Source of the DNA: Cruorifilaria tuberocauda
Taxonomy: Eukaryota > Nematoda > Chromadorea > Rhabditida > Onchocercidae
Direction of reading: 5' to 3'
Assembly (NCBI GenBank): GCA_013365365.1
Contig: JABVXU010000041.1
Span: forward strand, 124,001-188,000
DNA length: 64,000 bases
The translations under genes were made by a program, and so were the position numbers. Below, in pieces: positions 40,840 through 53,500 of the stretch (positions within the stretch are counted from its first letter, which is position 1; every line of letters begins with the position of its first letter). The notes below the pieces were generated by a model. That model had not been told where the DNA came from. It did no database searches and saw only the letters and a program-made list of their open reading frames with translations.

Positions 40840-42529
40840 GATGACGCACTGCAGTTATTGCGTATTCTTTTATATGACTTGCAAAAAAAGCATGCAAAAA
40901 AGCGAAGGGCAACGAACTTGAAAAAATTACTGATACCAACATTCGGAAAACAATACATCAATGATAACATCAATAAGTAAAAGTTCCTAGCATAATGTTG
41001 CTAAAAGACAGAAAAAGAACTCCTTTTTTATTTGCAATCCTGCAAAACGGTACATTCATCAATCAAACAAGGTCTCTTTCTTTTCAGAATTCATTGAGAT
41101 TTGAAGCAATTTAGTTAATACCTTTCTCTCTTTCTAATCCTCTTCTCCTGCTTTTCCTCTCATCCTTCCGTGAAACCTCCTCCTACTTTACCCTTTTGCC
41201 ACCCTCATCCTTCTTTGCTTATCATTATCAACACGACAGTGATGGACGATTTCAAAAACGCTACGAAAAAAAGTAATTATATCTTCTGAGTCTGAATATC
41301 CTTTCAAATTTTCAAATAAACAGATAAATTTTTTTAACTTTTTAAACTTATTTTGAAACTATTTATTACGATGGCTGACATGTTCAATTTCCCAAAAGGT
41401 GAATTAAGATCATGTTCAAAATATATTTATGCTAATATTGGTTGATAGCTATAACTGCTTAACAATTACGCCATCCATTTAATTATCGTTTATCACACAT
41501 TAATTTATTACGTCTCAAATAAAATTACAGTTAAGAAAAGGTCACTGTATCAGAAAGAAAGAGTATTATATTCGAACTTTTCGCTCTCTCATCATATCAA
41601 TCTTTAAATGAAGAAAATCATACTGGCAAAATTAGAATGGTAATATGTGGAGTAACTGTATTCACAGAATAATCTAAAAATTGAAATTTATGGAGAAATG
41701 ATGATATTATTGAAGAATAACTGTAAGATTTGGAGTGAACATTTTTTAAATTAAAAATATGGAAAGAAATTTTGATAAGAAATTTTTGAATTTTCATATC
41801 AGTAGTTAAGATGGTTTGCAGACAATTATAAAAGGGACATGGACAAAAAAAGAGAAAGAATCTATTGAAGATCATCTTTACTGATTAGCGGAACTTCTGA
41901 GACATTTAATACATTTTACACATTTAATCAGTTGGACATATTTACCCTTCTCAATGAGGTTCAAAATTTTATTAAATTCACTTCTATTTTATGCAGATAT
42001 AGATGACTTGTAATATGATAAGTTTTTAAGCAATGTTGAAAACAAAAGTTCCAGAGAATGATAAATAACTACTCGATTTAATTACTGTTCAATTGTTTAG
42101 CATTTTAAAAATGAAAAACAGAACTATTTGAATTGGAATATATGGAAGGGAAAAAAGTGAAATATTTTAAAATGATAACGGATAGTTTTCAATCAAACAG
42201 CTTTAATTCATGGTTCCATCTAAAAAATGGAATTGTAACAGTGAAGAAACAAGCTAAAATGTCGATTTATTAGTGCTACATTCTAACAAAATGCAAAGCA
42301 TTTCACTGTCATGATTTGATCAAAGCTGATTGATCTAAACAGTTGCATAATATGATTTATGATTTTTTTTCTCATTTTGCAACGGGTAAAAGAATTACGA
42401 TATATTTGGAAGAATTTAAAAATAACTAAATAAATGTCTCTCAAAAAGTTGGAAGTGCAGGAAACCTTTTGATTTAGCTAAATAACTTTGAACTGGAAAA
42501 GTTTGTTACGTTTGGTTTGGTAGAGATTT

Positions 42530-42600
42530 CCCTCCTCCCTCTCTCTCCCTCCTTCTCATCCTCTCTCTCTCTCTTTTTCTCTTTCATTTTCCTCGCAAAT
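42530..42600. repeat. Pyrimidine (CT)n tract
   Basis: CT-rich low-complexity tract including (CT)n runs. Confidence 0.85.
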
Positions 42601-45600
42601 GACGTCCAAGAAAGAACACTAGACGTTATTTATCATTTTATGAAAAAAAAGAAAAAAGTACTCCTTTACTCCCATTATTCTTCTACCTTAGTTTCTTTTC
42701 AAAGTTTTTTTTTTCACTTCCTTGTTTTTTTTTCTCTCTCAAAAAGTATGAGGAAACAAAAATTGTGGAAAATAAGTAGCTGAAAGAAAAATCAGTAAGT
42801 TATTACTAATTGTTTACAAATCAAAAACTACAACACTTCTTGTAGTTTAATTTTTAATCTTCAGCTTACCTATTTAAAAATTTTACTCTTCATTTTTTCT
42901 TAGCTAATTTCTTATAAATGATTATTATGATTACCACAAATCAAATCTCCCGTTTAATTGAATAATTATCACAATAGGAAACATGTTTGTCATTATGTAG
43001 TGAATTCGTTTAATGTTTGTTATAATAAATTTTATCTGTTCAATAACGATGAATTCAGCACTGATAATTGTTTGGATAAGGGAAGCATAAATTCAACTTT
43101 GGGTTATTATGAGTGTACTTAAAATAATTAAAAAAATTTCCATTTAAATCACTAATTACTAATTATTAATTCTATTGTTACGGGCCAAAAAAATAGCAAT
43201 GGTATAGCCTATTCATACGCTTTGATCACAATTTTCTGGAAATATTTTTCTAGTAAGAAGAAAATCATTAATTTTAGAATTTTACAATACATTATCGGTA
43301 AATGATAATCTTGATCTTATCATAGCGTTTTAAGTGTAAGAGGACAGTTTCACGTTTGAAAAATGTTTGTCGCTTTTTTCTCTCTTACTCAACCTCTCCA
43401 AAAAAAGAAAAACTAATTTTTTTTTCGAAAATTTAACTTCCAACTAATCTTTCCCAAAAATTTTTTATTCGATTAATACGATCATAAAAGTAACTAAACA
43501 TGTTTTGTAACATGCAAACATGAGTGTAATATCTGTCTACTTTTTTTCTTTCATTTAAAAAATTAAGCCTACTCAATGCTGTTACATTAATAGGAACATT
43601 AAGCATTCCAGCTAACCAAAGCACATAAAAATTAATGAAAATATTTTTCCTCCACTTCTCATTCCAAAAACAGCAAAAAAGAAAATGAAAAGGGAAAAAA
43701 ATAAACAAAAACAAAAAAAAAAGAAATGAGAAAGATAGATTGATAGTTTGATGAGATTGGGTGATAGAAAGCATTATTATATATACCTAGCTGTATATTT
43801 GCATTAGCATTCTTGGCATCCAGAATAATCAGATACATTCTTTCCAAGCAACTTAATGCTTTAAATCGTAACAGTCAATCCTTTTTTTCGATATTCCTTT
43901 TATTCATAAAAGGTAAGTGCGCAATTTTCAAAAAAAAAAAGAGGAATGACCATATTTTCAGTATTATAAACGAGAAAAAACAGTTTGGCAAATACTGATA
44001 ATGAAATTAGATTCGGAAAAAATTTCAGTTGTTATTAGCTAGCTAACGTCACAATCTTTAAACAAATATTGATATTTAATTTACACTTTATTTCCAAACG
44101 AAGTTTTGTTTTTTGTGCGATTTTGCAATGAAAAAGGATAGAATGTACCGTATTGCATTTTTTTTTGTTTTTTTTTTCAGGAATAAAATGATAAATTTAA
44201 AATTTTCCGCTCAATGCTAAGTTGAATTCATTTTACTGAAATTTTTCGTTTTCCAGAGAAAAATTTAGTTAAATTTTTTTATAATTTCATAATATTTCTT
44301 ACTCCTATATAAAATAGTGTTAATGAGCATGGAAATTGGATCGGATCGAATTGGATAACGAGAGCTCAGTTTCAAAAATCATTTTTATAAGATGACAGAA
44401 GAGAGAAATAAAGAATAAAGATGGAACGAAAGAAGATAATTCTTATTATTTTTGCTGTCGAAATCAACATGATGAGACTTGAAAGCCTACCCAATTTCAA
44501 ATTAAATCTACAACATCATAGATCATTTTCGACTTTTAAATAAAATGATATACGCATAAGCGATTTGGGGATTTTCCGATATCCATTAAACATAATAATT
44601 CTTCTATTTTCATAACATTATCAGTGAGTTTTATCACTTCAAATCGTATTCCCGAATCAAATGCACCGAACAAAATGGTTGTATTTTTATAAAGACGAAA
44701 CATCTACTTTAATGTTTTTCACGGAAGTAATCAATTGCAAATATTACACATTGTAATCCAATAATTTAAAGCCAGGATTTAAAAAACACATCAGCGGTGA
44801 TCCGTATTGATAATCCAAGCTGATAAGGGACATAAGCCCAGTCATATTAATCCCTGATTTTGACGTTATACTATCAATGATCATGTAATAGTAGTGATTT
44901 AAGATAAACATTTGTCATTGTTATAGCTTAGAAGAAATTTGATTTTTGATGCAGCTTATTTAGTTCTTTTAAATTTCTATTTTTTTCAAATCTAACAAAG
45001 ACCAATTTGTTAGATGATAAATACGTATAAGTAGATACGTGTAAGTGCATCTGTGCAATATCTTCGTAATATTCCTTTGTACTATTCCAATTTATTTTTA
45101 GGATAATTTGCCGAAATCAAAAAAAAAGTCTGTTTTTTTTCCTTCTCCTTTAATAAATTATGTGAGGAATTGGATGAATGAATTTTTCGGTGTATCGATT
45201 TAATTATGAGTACCCAAATATTGCGTTATGCAATCAACAATATTCATACATAAAGGCTATAATAGTACTAATATAAATTCCATTTTATTTCTTTTATTAA
45301 TTACTTAAAGAACTGTGAAAATATTCGTTTTAAAATGTACAACGAACATTAATTGCTGATATTTCATTTTATCATTATTCATCTTGCAACAACTGAAATA
45401 TCACTTGAAAAATTAAATATGAGGCACTTAACTTTAACCAAATGTTTAATCACCGATTGTTTACTAATTGAAAAAAAAAGAAGTGTATACTATGGTTCTG
45501 ATTAGCAAAAATTGCTTTACTTCGGGAAATACTTCAGGAAAAACTATGTTTCATATTTTCAACTATCATCTTTAATCTATTTCTTGTTACCTTACATGAA

Positions 45601-48242
45601 GTCTTTCCATCATTCATTGAAATTAGCAATTCAAAGATTAGAGTTGAGTGAGAATTCATGACAATATGATTTAATTTCAAATTATTTCACATTGATTTAG
45701 ATTGTGTGATTTACAGTAAAATAACTGAATTGAACTCACTGAACAACATTATGGAAACTTCTTATACATTTCCTATACACTACTGAAGAAAATTCAGCTA
45801 AATGCAGAAAATCGACCACATTTTTTTCTTCTAACACTTTTTATATTTGACTGTTCCTATAGCATAAATGTCTGTTTTAATGATTTTAATGATACTACTA
45901 CAGATCAGCTAGTATTTAAATATTACGACAAATGTTATTTAAGCACTAATAAATATTATCTGAGAAGGTTTTTAAATTTCTACTCGATCACTAATGCATG
46001 AAATGAGCTCCATCATTTTATTTATTGAAATCCTGAAAATTGAAATAATATACTTCACAGCTGTCTCAACGTGTCACTTTCCAAATTGGATTTTACTTGA
46101 TTTTATAGCTCAAATGATAATTCGATTAGATTAGTAAGTAATAGGCAAGCTTAAAAAAAAATGTTTATTTTTTTAATGTTATTCTTTTTTTTTTAATAAT
46201 AACAACTATAATTTTAAACAAAAATTTTGAAAAATAGCAATCGCTGCAATTTTGTAATATTAAAGCTAATTAATGTTAAAACTGTCAATATTATTTCTGG
46301 AAAAAAACACTGTTGTTGTAAAATAGTAGTTAAGAAATAATTTATCGTTATTCCCCATGAATATTTCTCTCGTAAATGAGTTATTCCGGTTTGTACCGGT
46401 TATTCGCTGCACCCATTAATTATAATATCAATTATATGTTGTTGCGAAAAAAAATGAGAATAAGCATAAATTACGAATCATTTTGTTGGAACAAAAAGAA
46501 AGAAATTGTTTATTATTATCTGTTTCCTGTTTTTTCTAATTTTTGAATATAGCAAATGATTAACAAATAAATCATATTTTATGTTCCATGTATAAATAAA
46601 CTGAATTCAATTAAAAATAAATGGACGTGATTAAATATTTTTGTCACCAATGACTGAGCAGATATCAAAATATACATCAGGCGATCTCCCGAAATGATAA
46701 CTAGCTTTCAGAACGATAACATTTATGATAAATACCCATATAGGCATTTTGTTTTCAATTTATTTTAACCATAAAGGAATCAAAATTTCTGTGAATTTGC
46801 AAAAGAAATTTCTCATTAAAACATTTCATTTATGAGAACATCATTTATTATAGAATAAAAACTCTTAGAATTCATTTGAAATATTCGAATGAAATTTTTA
46901 TAAGTAACTAAAAACACTTCCATACTTTTTACCAATATGTTTCATTGTTAGAATATTTAAAAACTTGATGAATTGTATTTTCCTTCACTCATAATCATTC
47001 AGCAAATCTTTATTACAATATGCAATTTCAGGAGAGATGCATCGCTATAAATAAACTTCTAGGAATTCAACTAATAATTGTCAAATCATTCAGCTAATTA
47101 ATTGATTCACCAGTTATCTTTATATTTATCTGCCTTCATCTTTCATCAGTCGTGTTTCTTTAGCTGGCTTGAAGCTTCAATTAGATACTATTTCGAAACC
47201 TTCCATCACTGAAATCTCCGAATGAAGATAACATACAGGTGAATCATGTTTCAACTCATCTTATAATCTTTATTTTAAATCAATGCTTTCAATATTGTTC
47301 GTTTTTTTAACAAATAGTCAAAATAGTGTTGGGTAATGGAAAACATATTTAGTCAACTTTTACACAGAATAAAGATGACCTAATGGTTTTATTGTTTAAC
47401 AAACTCAAATTCTATCTTCACTTTATACTCATCGGTGGATTCGATTTTAGAAAGTCAATTATAGGCTTCTTAAGAATCAAACTGACATTGATGGATAGGT
47501 CCTATCAAAGCAATAACGATGCAGTAGCATCATCACCATAAAATGAATTGTCATCATGAATATGCATTAACACTCAGTTGAAACATTTATGTCTGCAATT
47601 AGACATGCATCCACGGAAAAGCAATGCATGTCGTCAGGAATTCCGTTATCTAATTCAAAGCAGGAAGAAAAAAAAACAATAGTAATGATTTTTCTAGAAT
47701 TCTAGAATGCTATCATTTGAACTTGAATGAACAGGGATGTTCCGAGATACTGGTAGTTTCATAATTCAGAAGTTTAGTGATTTAAAATCTATCTCGAATT
47801 CCTGGAACTAATGGTGCTTCTATTTTTTTCGAATAACTCCTTAGATTCTTTCCTATTCTGTTTTGTCAGGTATTTGAGATATTTCTTCGAACAATTTCAT
47901 CAACTTGATATTTTATCAGCAAAGTTGGATAAAAATGAACTTTTCAGGGCAGCTGAAACTAATATGAAATATATGTAATTAGTTTGAAAAAGAAAAAAAA
48001 AAGGAAGAATCTTAGGTTAAAACATCTGCACCAATTATATAATTTATTGGACCGGTTGAATTTAGTGTTTTTGTCTTCTTCTGTAAATTTTTTTTTTATT
48101 GTCATTGCCATAACCGACCCATCTGTCTTACATTCTCATTATACATTAGCAACAAATAATTTTTTTCAGTTAGTATCAACAAATAATTGCTTCTGAATTC
48201 TTATTTAGGAATTATTTAAGATGAAAGAAATAGACTAATATA

Positions 48243-48320
48243 TCAGAGGATTTCAAATGGGATAATTTTCAACTCTAGTAAGAGATTCACTGTGCTTCTT
48301 CTTGCAGCAGTAACGTTCCA
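48243..48320 (-). CDS. Possible terminal exon (unrecognised)
   Basis: After a good acceptor (ATTTTACAG) the frame reads WNVTAARRSTVNLLLELKII then PFEIL and a TGA. Just upstream on the same strand is a second open stretch (EKHHYHLESVQLLGKSILHE). Residue composition is less AT-biased than surrounding frames. I cannot identify a family. It may be a decayed or very divergent gene. Confidence 0.2.
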   Translation of the reverse strand, partial: WNVTAARRSTVNLLLELKIIPFEIL

Positions 48321-49029
48321 CTGTAAAATGCTACCTCCATTATATCGCGAAAATAAAAGTGTCTGATTCATGTAAGATGGATTTGCCCAAAAGTTGTACA
48401 CTTTCCAGGTGATAATGATGCTTTTCGAAGAGATTTCATAAAAAAGAAAAACTTTAAGAAATTGTTTGCTTTTGAATAAGCAAGGAAAAGTGCTTGATGT
48501 GGTGAAAATAATTATGAAAATGAAATAAGAAATTAAGAAAAAAAGCTATGACACTATTGAGGGATAAAATTATACAACCTTCAAATCACAAGAGTTTTAC
48601 ATCTATATTTAGGGATCAACAAACAGTATCATCAGCACTAGCAAATCGAAATCTATCAATTAAAACGGAATATGAAATAGGAAAGCAAGCATCAGTTAGT
48701 CATAATTAATGAAACTGAAGCGTTCGGTTAGCAATAGTAGAAAGATAACTATTTCATAATTTACAAGTTATTATACACTTATTTTCTCTTATGCAGTTCC
48801 TACCTGAAAAGAATTACTCACGGAATCATGGAAAACAATAATAAGACGAAAAATGCCATCAATTGTGTTATATTCACATTCAAACGGTGCGTGAACTTTA
48901 GAAAAATGGTTAGCCTAAATCAGACTAATCAGGTGGATATTGCAAGGTAAATATAATAAATGGAATGATCAAACATTCACTTTAAGAACCAGTTGTTAAG
49001 AAAAATTCGATTATTCTTAGATGTAGACA

Positions 49030-49073
49030 AAAAGTAGATTTAGTAGAAGTAGATTTAAAAAGTAGATTTAGTA
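49030..49073. repeat. Short direct repeats
   Basis: Three copies of AAGTAGATTTA, two of them extended with GTA, within about 44 bases. Confidence 0.8.
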
Positions 49074-50080
49074 TATGTCAAATTCATATAGCTGACTGAA
49101 TCAACGAATAATAAATCAAAGAAACGATAGAGAGAGATTTGATTGCAAAAACAGAAAATATGGGTAGACAAAATGATTTATGATGAATGAAAATTATTGA
49201 AAATGAATTGAAGAAGAGTATCCATCCGCTCATCTAATATAGCGTTTTCTTATTTCAATCCTGCTATAAAAGATTAGTCTTCAAAGACATCAGTCTCAAT
49301 ATTACTCTATTTATTACTGCTAATTAAATTTGGTTCATTGCAACAGGTTAATTTTTATTCATCAATAATCACTGGGATAAAATTTTGGTCTAGAAAATGA
49401 TCGAAAAAATGCTTTAATGAATTCGTCATTAAAACTCGCAGTGTAAATGATGATTGAAAAAATTCGGCGTCTTCAGTGAAAAATATTAAATTTCAAAACG
49501 TAAATGCGCATCCAAAAATATGAAAATTATTGATTTTTCCTTAACTTCAACACAAAAAGAAAATTCATATTAAGCTTAAAAATCTTAATTTTTAAGACTC
49601 TTTTATTATGAATGGTAAAAAATGATACAAGAATCTAAAGTCGACCCTGCTTATCGGCCAGAATGATAGCCTTCTTTCTGCTCGATTAAACAAGTCTTTT
49701 ACGTAATTTCAACTGATTTTCTACCATACACACAATATTGTTTTTATTCTGATTTCTTATCCTTTATCAATTATTGTCTTAAATCATAACTCTTAAATCT
49801 AAATTTTAAATTAAATCACTATATTCTAAATACGTATGTCACTTAGATGAAGCTGATATGCATTGTCAAAATATCATCCGAATAAAAACTGAAAATGAAA
49901 ATATCAAATAAATTTATCAGGTTAAACAGCTTGATTGCTAAAATATTTAAAAAGTAAATTTTTTGAGTTACTTTTCTCTAATACGAATACAGTTATTTCT
50001 TGATTACCTAAACATAGCGAACGGAAATATTGGCAGCTTTCTCCACTGTCACAAAGGAACGAAATGTTAACATGGCCAAA

Positions 50081-51722
50081 TTAATTTCGATTGGCAAATT
50101 CAGTACCTAGAATTAAATGTTACTTGAATCATTTACCGGATAAGTGATTAAATGTAAGTTTCCGTTGGAAATTTTCCCAAATTTTCTTTTCGAAAAAAGA
50201 TCAATGTTAAAAAGGAAGGTGATCTCAAGAAAAATGTTTTCAATTATGGGGTCATTCTGAAAAAAAAAAGTAGTTTCAATATAAATTACTAAATTATTTT
50301 CAATAAAAAAAATTTTTACATGATCGGTCATGGGCATGTCATGAAAATATGATAATAGTAACAGCAATGTTGAAAAGCTACAGGAGAAAAAATTCTGAGG
50401 AACGTTTGCTTAGCTTAGCTACCGAAGAAGGAAATCATTTAGAATGAGAAGTTATCGGAAAGAGTTGTTGGAAAATTATACGCTTAAAAAAATTGGTATT
50501 TAGGAAAATAAATAACAGAAGTGAAATAAATGGATGAAATGGGGTTTGAAGTGGTGAGACTTAGGAGGGTTTGGGAGAGTGAGCAATAAGAGGGAAGTCT
50601 CTTACCAAAGATTTTGTGCAAACGAAGCTTACAAGTTGTTGTTGTACCTGGTAAGTACAAATATTGTCCAGTTCTAGTTTCCATCTCACGATCAAAGATC
50701 AATAGAAATTCCGCATAAAGGATACAAACAATGTCACTTCCTATAGTTATTAGGCAGTGATTGCGCAGTGGATACAAGTATTCACAATTCATCGGATAAG
50801 CTAGAATGGAGGAGTTACAAAGTGAGAGCAGGACGAATTGTTGAAACAGATGAATAAGATACCGGAAAACACTGGAAATAGTGACTTCTCCAAAAACTAA
50901 ACTGAACTTATCGGATTTAGATATAAGAAAGAATACGAGAAAAACAGAAAAAATCCTCGAATTTTCCTTTGCAACGGTTAGTTATAACATGGAATACTAG
51001 AAGAGTTCTATTGATAATTTGAAAAGATACATAGATTCCGAGGATTTTTTTGACTTTTGTTTTTGATCATCTCGATGAGCTGAATCTTATCGGCTTCCAT
51101 CAAGGACTATAATTTCGTTTAACATTTGAGCAGGTTATAATGTTATGTTTAATAAAGCTCTTTTCTGATAAGATGATTAATGAAGAAGCGATTACTGAAA
51201 AAAAGCTGCACTTCCCTGAGATCAAGTGCCACCGATGATGGGATGATGATCACAACTTCAAAGCTCTTTTTCGCTGTTCATCGATGGTGTGGTAAAACAA
51301 AATTACAGTTAACAAGCTATCTAAACAGTGACAGTAAATTTGATCCAATCATGAATTCATATGATATAATGTGATAAACTTAATTTCATGCGTTAATATG
51401 CTCTGATGCGTAGATTTCACGGTTAATAACGATACGCTTTTCTTCAGGAACTTTAAGAGATACCTCAAAATCATAAATCATTAACTTAATTAAATGTAGC
51501 ATCTAAGGAAAATAATTCGATCGAACATTAATTCACTTGGTGTACGGAAGTATTCAATCTTCAATTTTTTTTTCTTGACGAGTTTTGGATATGTAGCAAA
51601 AGCATAGTTCTTCCGGTGCAGGTAACGTAAATGATTCAGTCAATAAAAGTGAAAAATTAGAAAGCGTCTCTTACTGATAAGATCAAGTAATTCCATGGCA
51701 GCAATGAATGGCTAATAAAATC
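50081..51722 (-). CDS. Candidate small multi-exon gene, unrecognised
   Basis: Four segments have good splice signals and compatible phases: 51722-51675 (acceptor GTTCAG, donor ATCA|GTAAGA), 51502-51436 (acceptor TTCCTTAG, begins ATG), 50800-50606 (acceptor TTCTAG, donor TTTG|GTAAGAG) and 50106-50081 (acceptor ATTCTAG, ends TAA). The longest encodes NCEYLYPLRNHCLITIGSDI through FDREMETRTGQYLYLPG, which is not the biased composition of random AT-rich frames. The second segment can also be read on to a stop (EEKRIVINREIYASEHINA). I do not recognise the protein, and the 5' end is uncertain. Confidence 0.3.
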
Positions 51723-51999
51723 CTGAACATGTGATGCATCTCTAACCGGAACATACTATCGCTATTCCACTCAGTCCGGAAACACTCTTCCGGTTCTTCC
51801 TTTCAATGACATCCTTAAATCAACTTCAACAACAGCCTAAACAATAATTAAGCTGTTCTCCTTCTCAAGGATTCTTAAAACATTACTGGCTGCTACCCAA
51901 CTATTTTGGCTCTTTTCCATCTGTGACACACGCAGATATGCAAACATATAGGTAACGAATGTATAGCTTCCTCGCATCTCTCTTTACCAAGCACTGTCT

Positions 52000-52400
52000 T
52001 AGCTCTCCCTTACGTCTTTTTTTCGTAAGCATGAAGCTGCATGATGTCCACCCTCTTCTTCATTTCCCTCTCTCTATTCGGGTCATTTTACTGCTAGCGC
52101 TCGCCTCTCGCCCATAGGGCACGTATTCACTAACTCTGTCTACGTCATATTTCCACGTGTAATTGCGGTCATCAAAAGCATTTATGGTATTAAACAGGCT
52201 TAGGTTTCGTAATCTTCGTTGGCTACACGTATCAAATGAGAATTTTGCTCTTTTTGTTCTTTTAATATTAATTGATTGCGTTCGTGGTTCTCGATGTTTT
52301 GCGTATGTGTTAGTTGTAGGGATGAATGTGCGCAGAAAGCTATTTACATGCATCATACATGTTCACATGTGCAATGTACCTTGGTGAATAACATTTATAA
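52000..52400 (+). promoter_or_regulatory. Candidate promoter region upstream of the SMAD gene
   Basis: A 0.4-kb stretch clearly more GC- and CpG-rich than its neighbours. It has pyrimidine-rich tracts, a CRE-like TACGTCA and an E-box CACGTG close together (about 52140-52160). Open frames on both strands here lack consistent splice context. It could be the promoter and first noncoding exon of the downstream plus-strand gene. Confidence 0.3.
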
Positions 52401-53439
52401 TCGAAAAAAAAACGATGACGTAAATACGTACAGTTAGTTACAGGTTCCCTTTCATGAATCCAATTTTATCAGCATATCATCGTGTATGATAGGGAGAAAT
52501 GGAAAGGACATAGTAAATTGTCATCTATGCTTTAACAGTGCAGTTCATTTAGCAATTAACAATACGAAGAAATATTTTCACTAAATCTACTCTATAGAAG
52601 CATCGAAGTTAGTTTCTTGGCCATTCGAGTTAGATTAAAAGACAATAACATCCATTGAATCAAAAGTACAAAAAACATAAATCTCGTTGAGGATAAACAG
52701 ATAATTTCAAATTCATCAACCATTGCAGGTGTAAGCTGAACACAATGTTAAGACCTTGTAGTACATATGTTCTTCCCTGAAAGATTGAGTTATGGTCCAC
52801 CGTAATGGTAAGTTGAAGTTCCCTTATTTTGTCATTTGAAGTTGTATAGCGATTATCATACCTTAGGTGTCCCAATTAAAGCAATCAAATTTGGGATTTG
52901 AACTAATTAGATGGTCTTGCCTTCTGCTGTCTTTATTTTATGATTGCTTTTTCTCACGTTTAAATATTTCTAGTTACGCATTAAGCAATGTAATTTTCTC
53001 GTATCTCAACTAGTAAATTTTTAGTAATGTATATCTCCATCATAATGTTGGTAGAGGGAGAATTTATTGCCAGAATTGCTTATCGGTCTTTAAACTACTG
53101 ATGTTTTGCATTGCTTTAGTAGGTGAGCTTGTGGCACTGCCTTTTCCCATTATAATATATATGCTTAGAAAGCAGCAATGAGATGCAATTATCTTCTTGT
53201 CTTACTCTGTCCAATTTTTACAATACATTCATCATTGGTAAATTGTAATTCATGAACGACTGATTTCCATTTTAGTGGAAATCGACTGATTTCAATGCAG
53301 TTATTTTGTTTTTCTATTAATGTATTAGCTTTTATTTATTGCTGTTTCTAATGTTAAAGTAAAGGTTTTGCTTGAATCTATAATTACTGGTATTTTTTCA
53401 ATCAACGTTGTGTTTTTAATATTCCTTATTTTATTTTCA

Positions 53440-53500
53440 GGATTTTCTATAAACAAGAGGTTGTAGTTTTACAGTCGGTTCTCGGCGTCATACAATTGAA
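53440..53500 (+). other. Candidate noncoding 5' exon of the SMAD gene
   Basis: A segment of about 60 bases bounded by a very good acceptor (TTTTATTTTCAG) and a very good donor (TTGAA|GTATGTTT) on the plus strand. One frame is open (KQEVVVLQSVLGVIQL) but short. The next plus-strand exon begins with an ATG preceded by an in-frame TGA, so this is more likely 5' UTR. Confidence 0.35.

Larger units (their letters stand above)
23467..48242. other. Gene-poor AT-rich region
   Basis: About 25 kb. Open frames here are short and rich in Phe/Asn/Lys/Ile/Tyr, as expected by chance. Exceptions are the exon-like segment at 31493-31592 and the repeats listed separately. This may hold distal regulatory DNA of gon-1 or of the SMAD gene. 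I see no intact gene, RNA gene or transposon. Confidence 0.6.

Noticed and set aside
40619..43998. Several 60-110 codon frames in the gene-poor region
   Set aside because: Dominated by Phe, Leu, Ser, Lys and Ile from poly-pyrimidine and poly-A tracts, without splice context.
52060..52387. Opposing open frames on both strands at 52.1-52.4 kb
   Set aside because: No consistent start or splice context; better explained as a GC-richer promoter block, though a small exon is not excluded.
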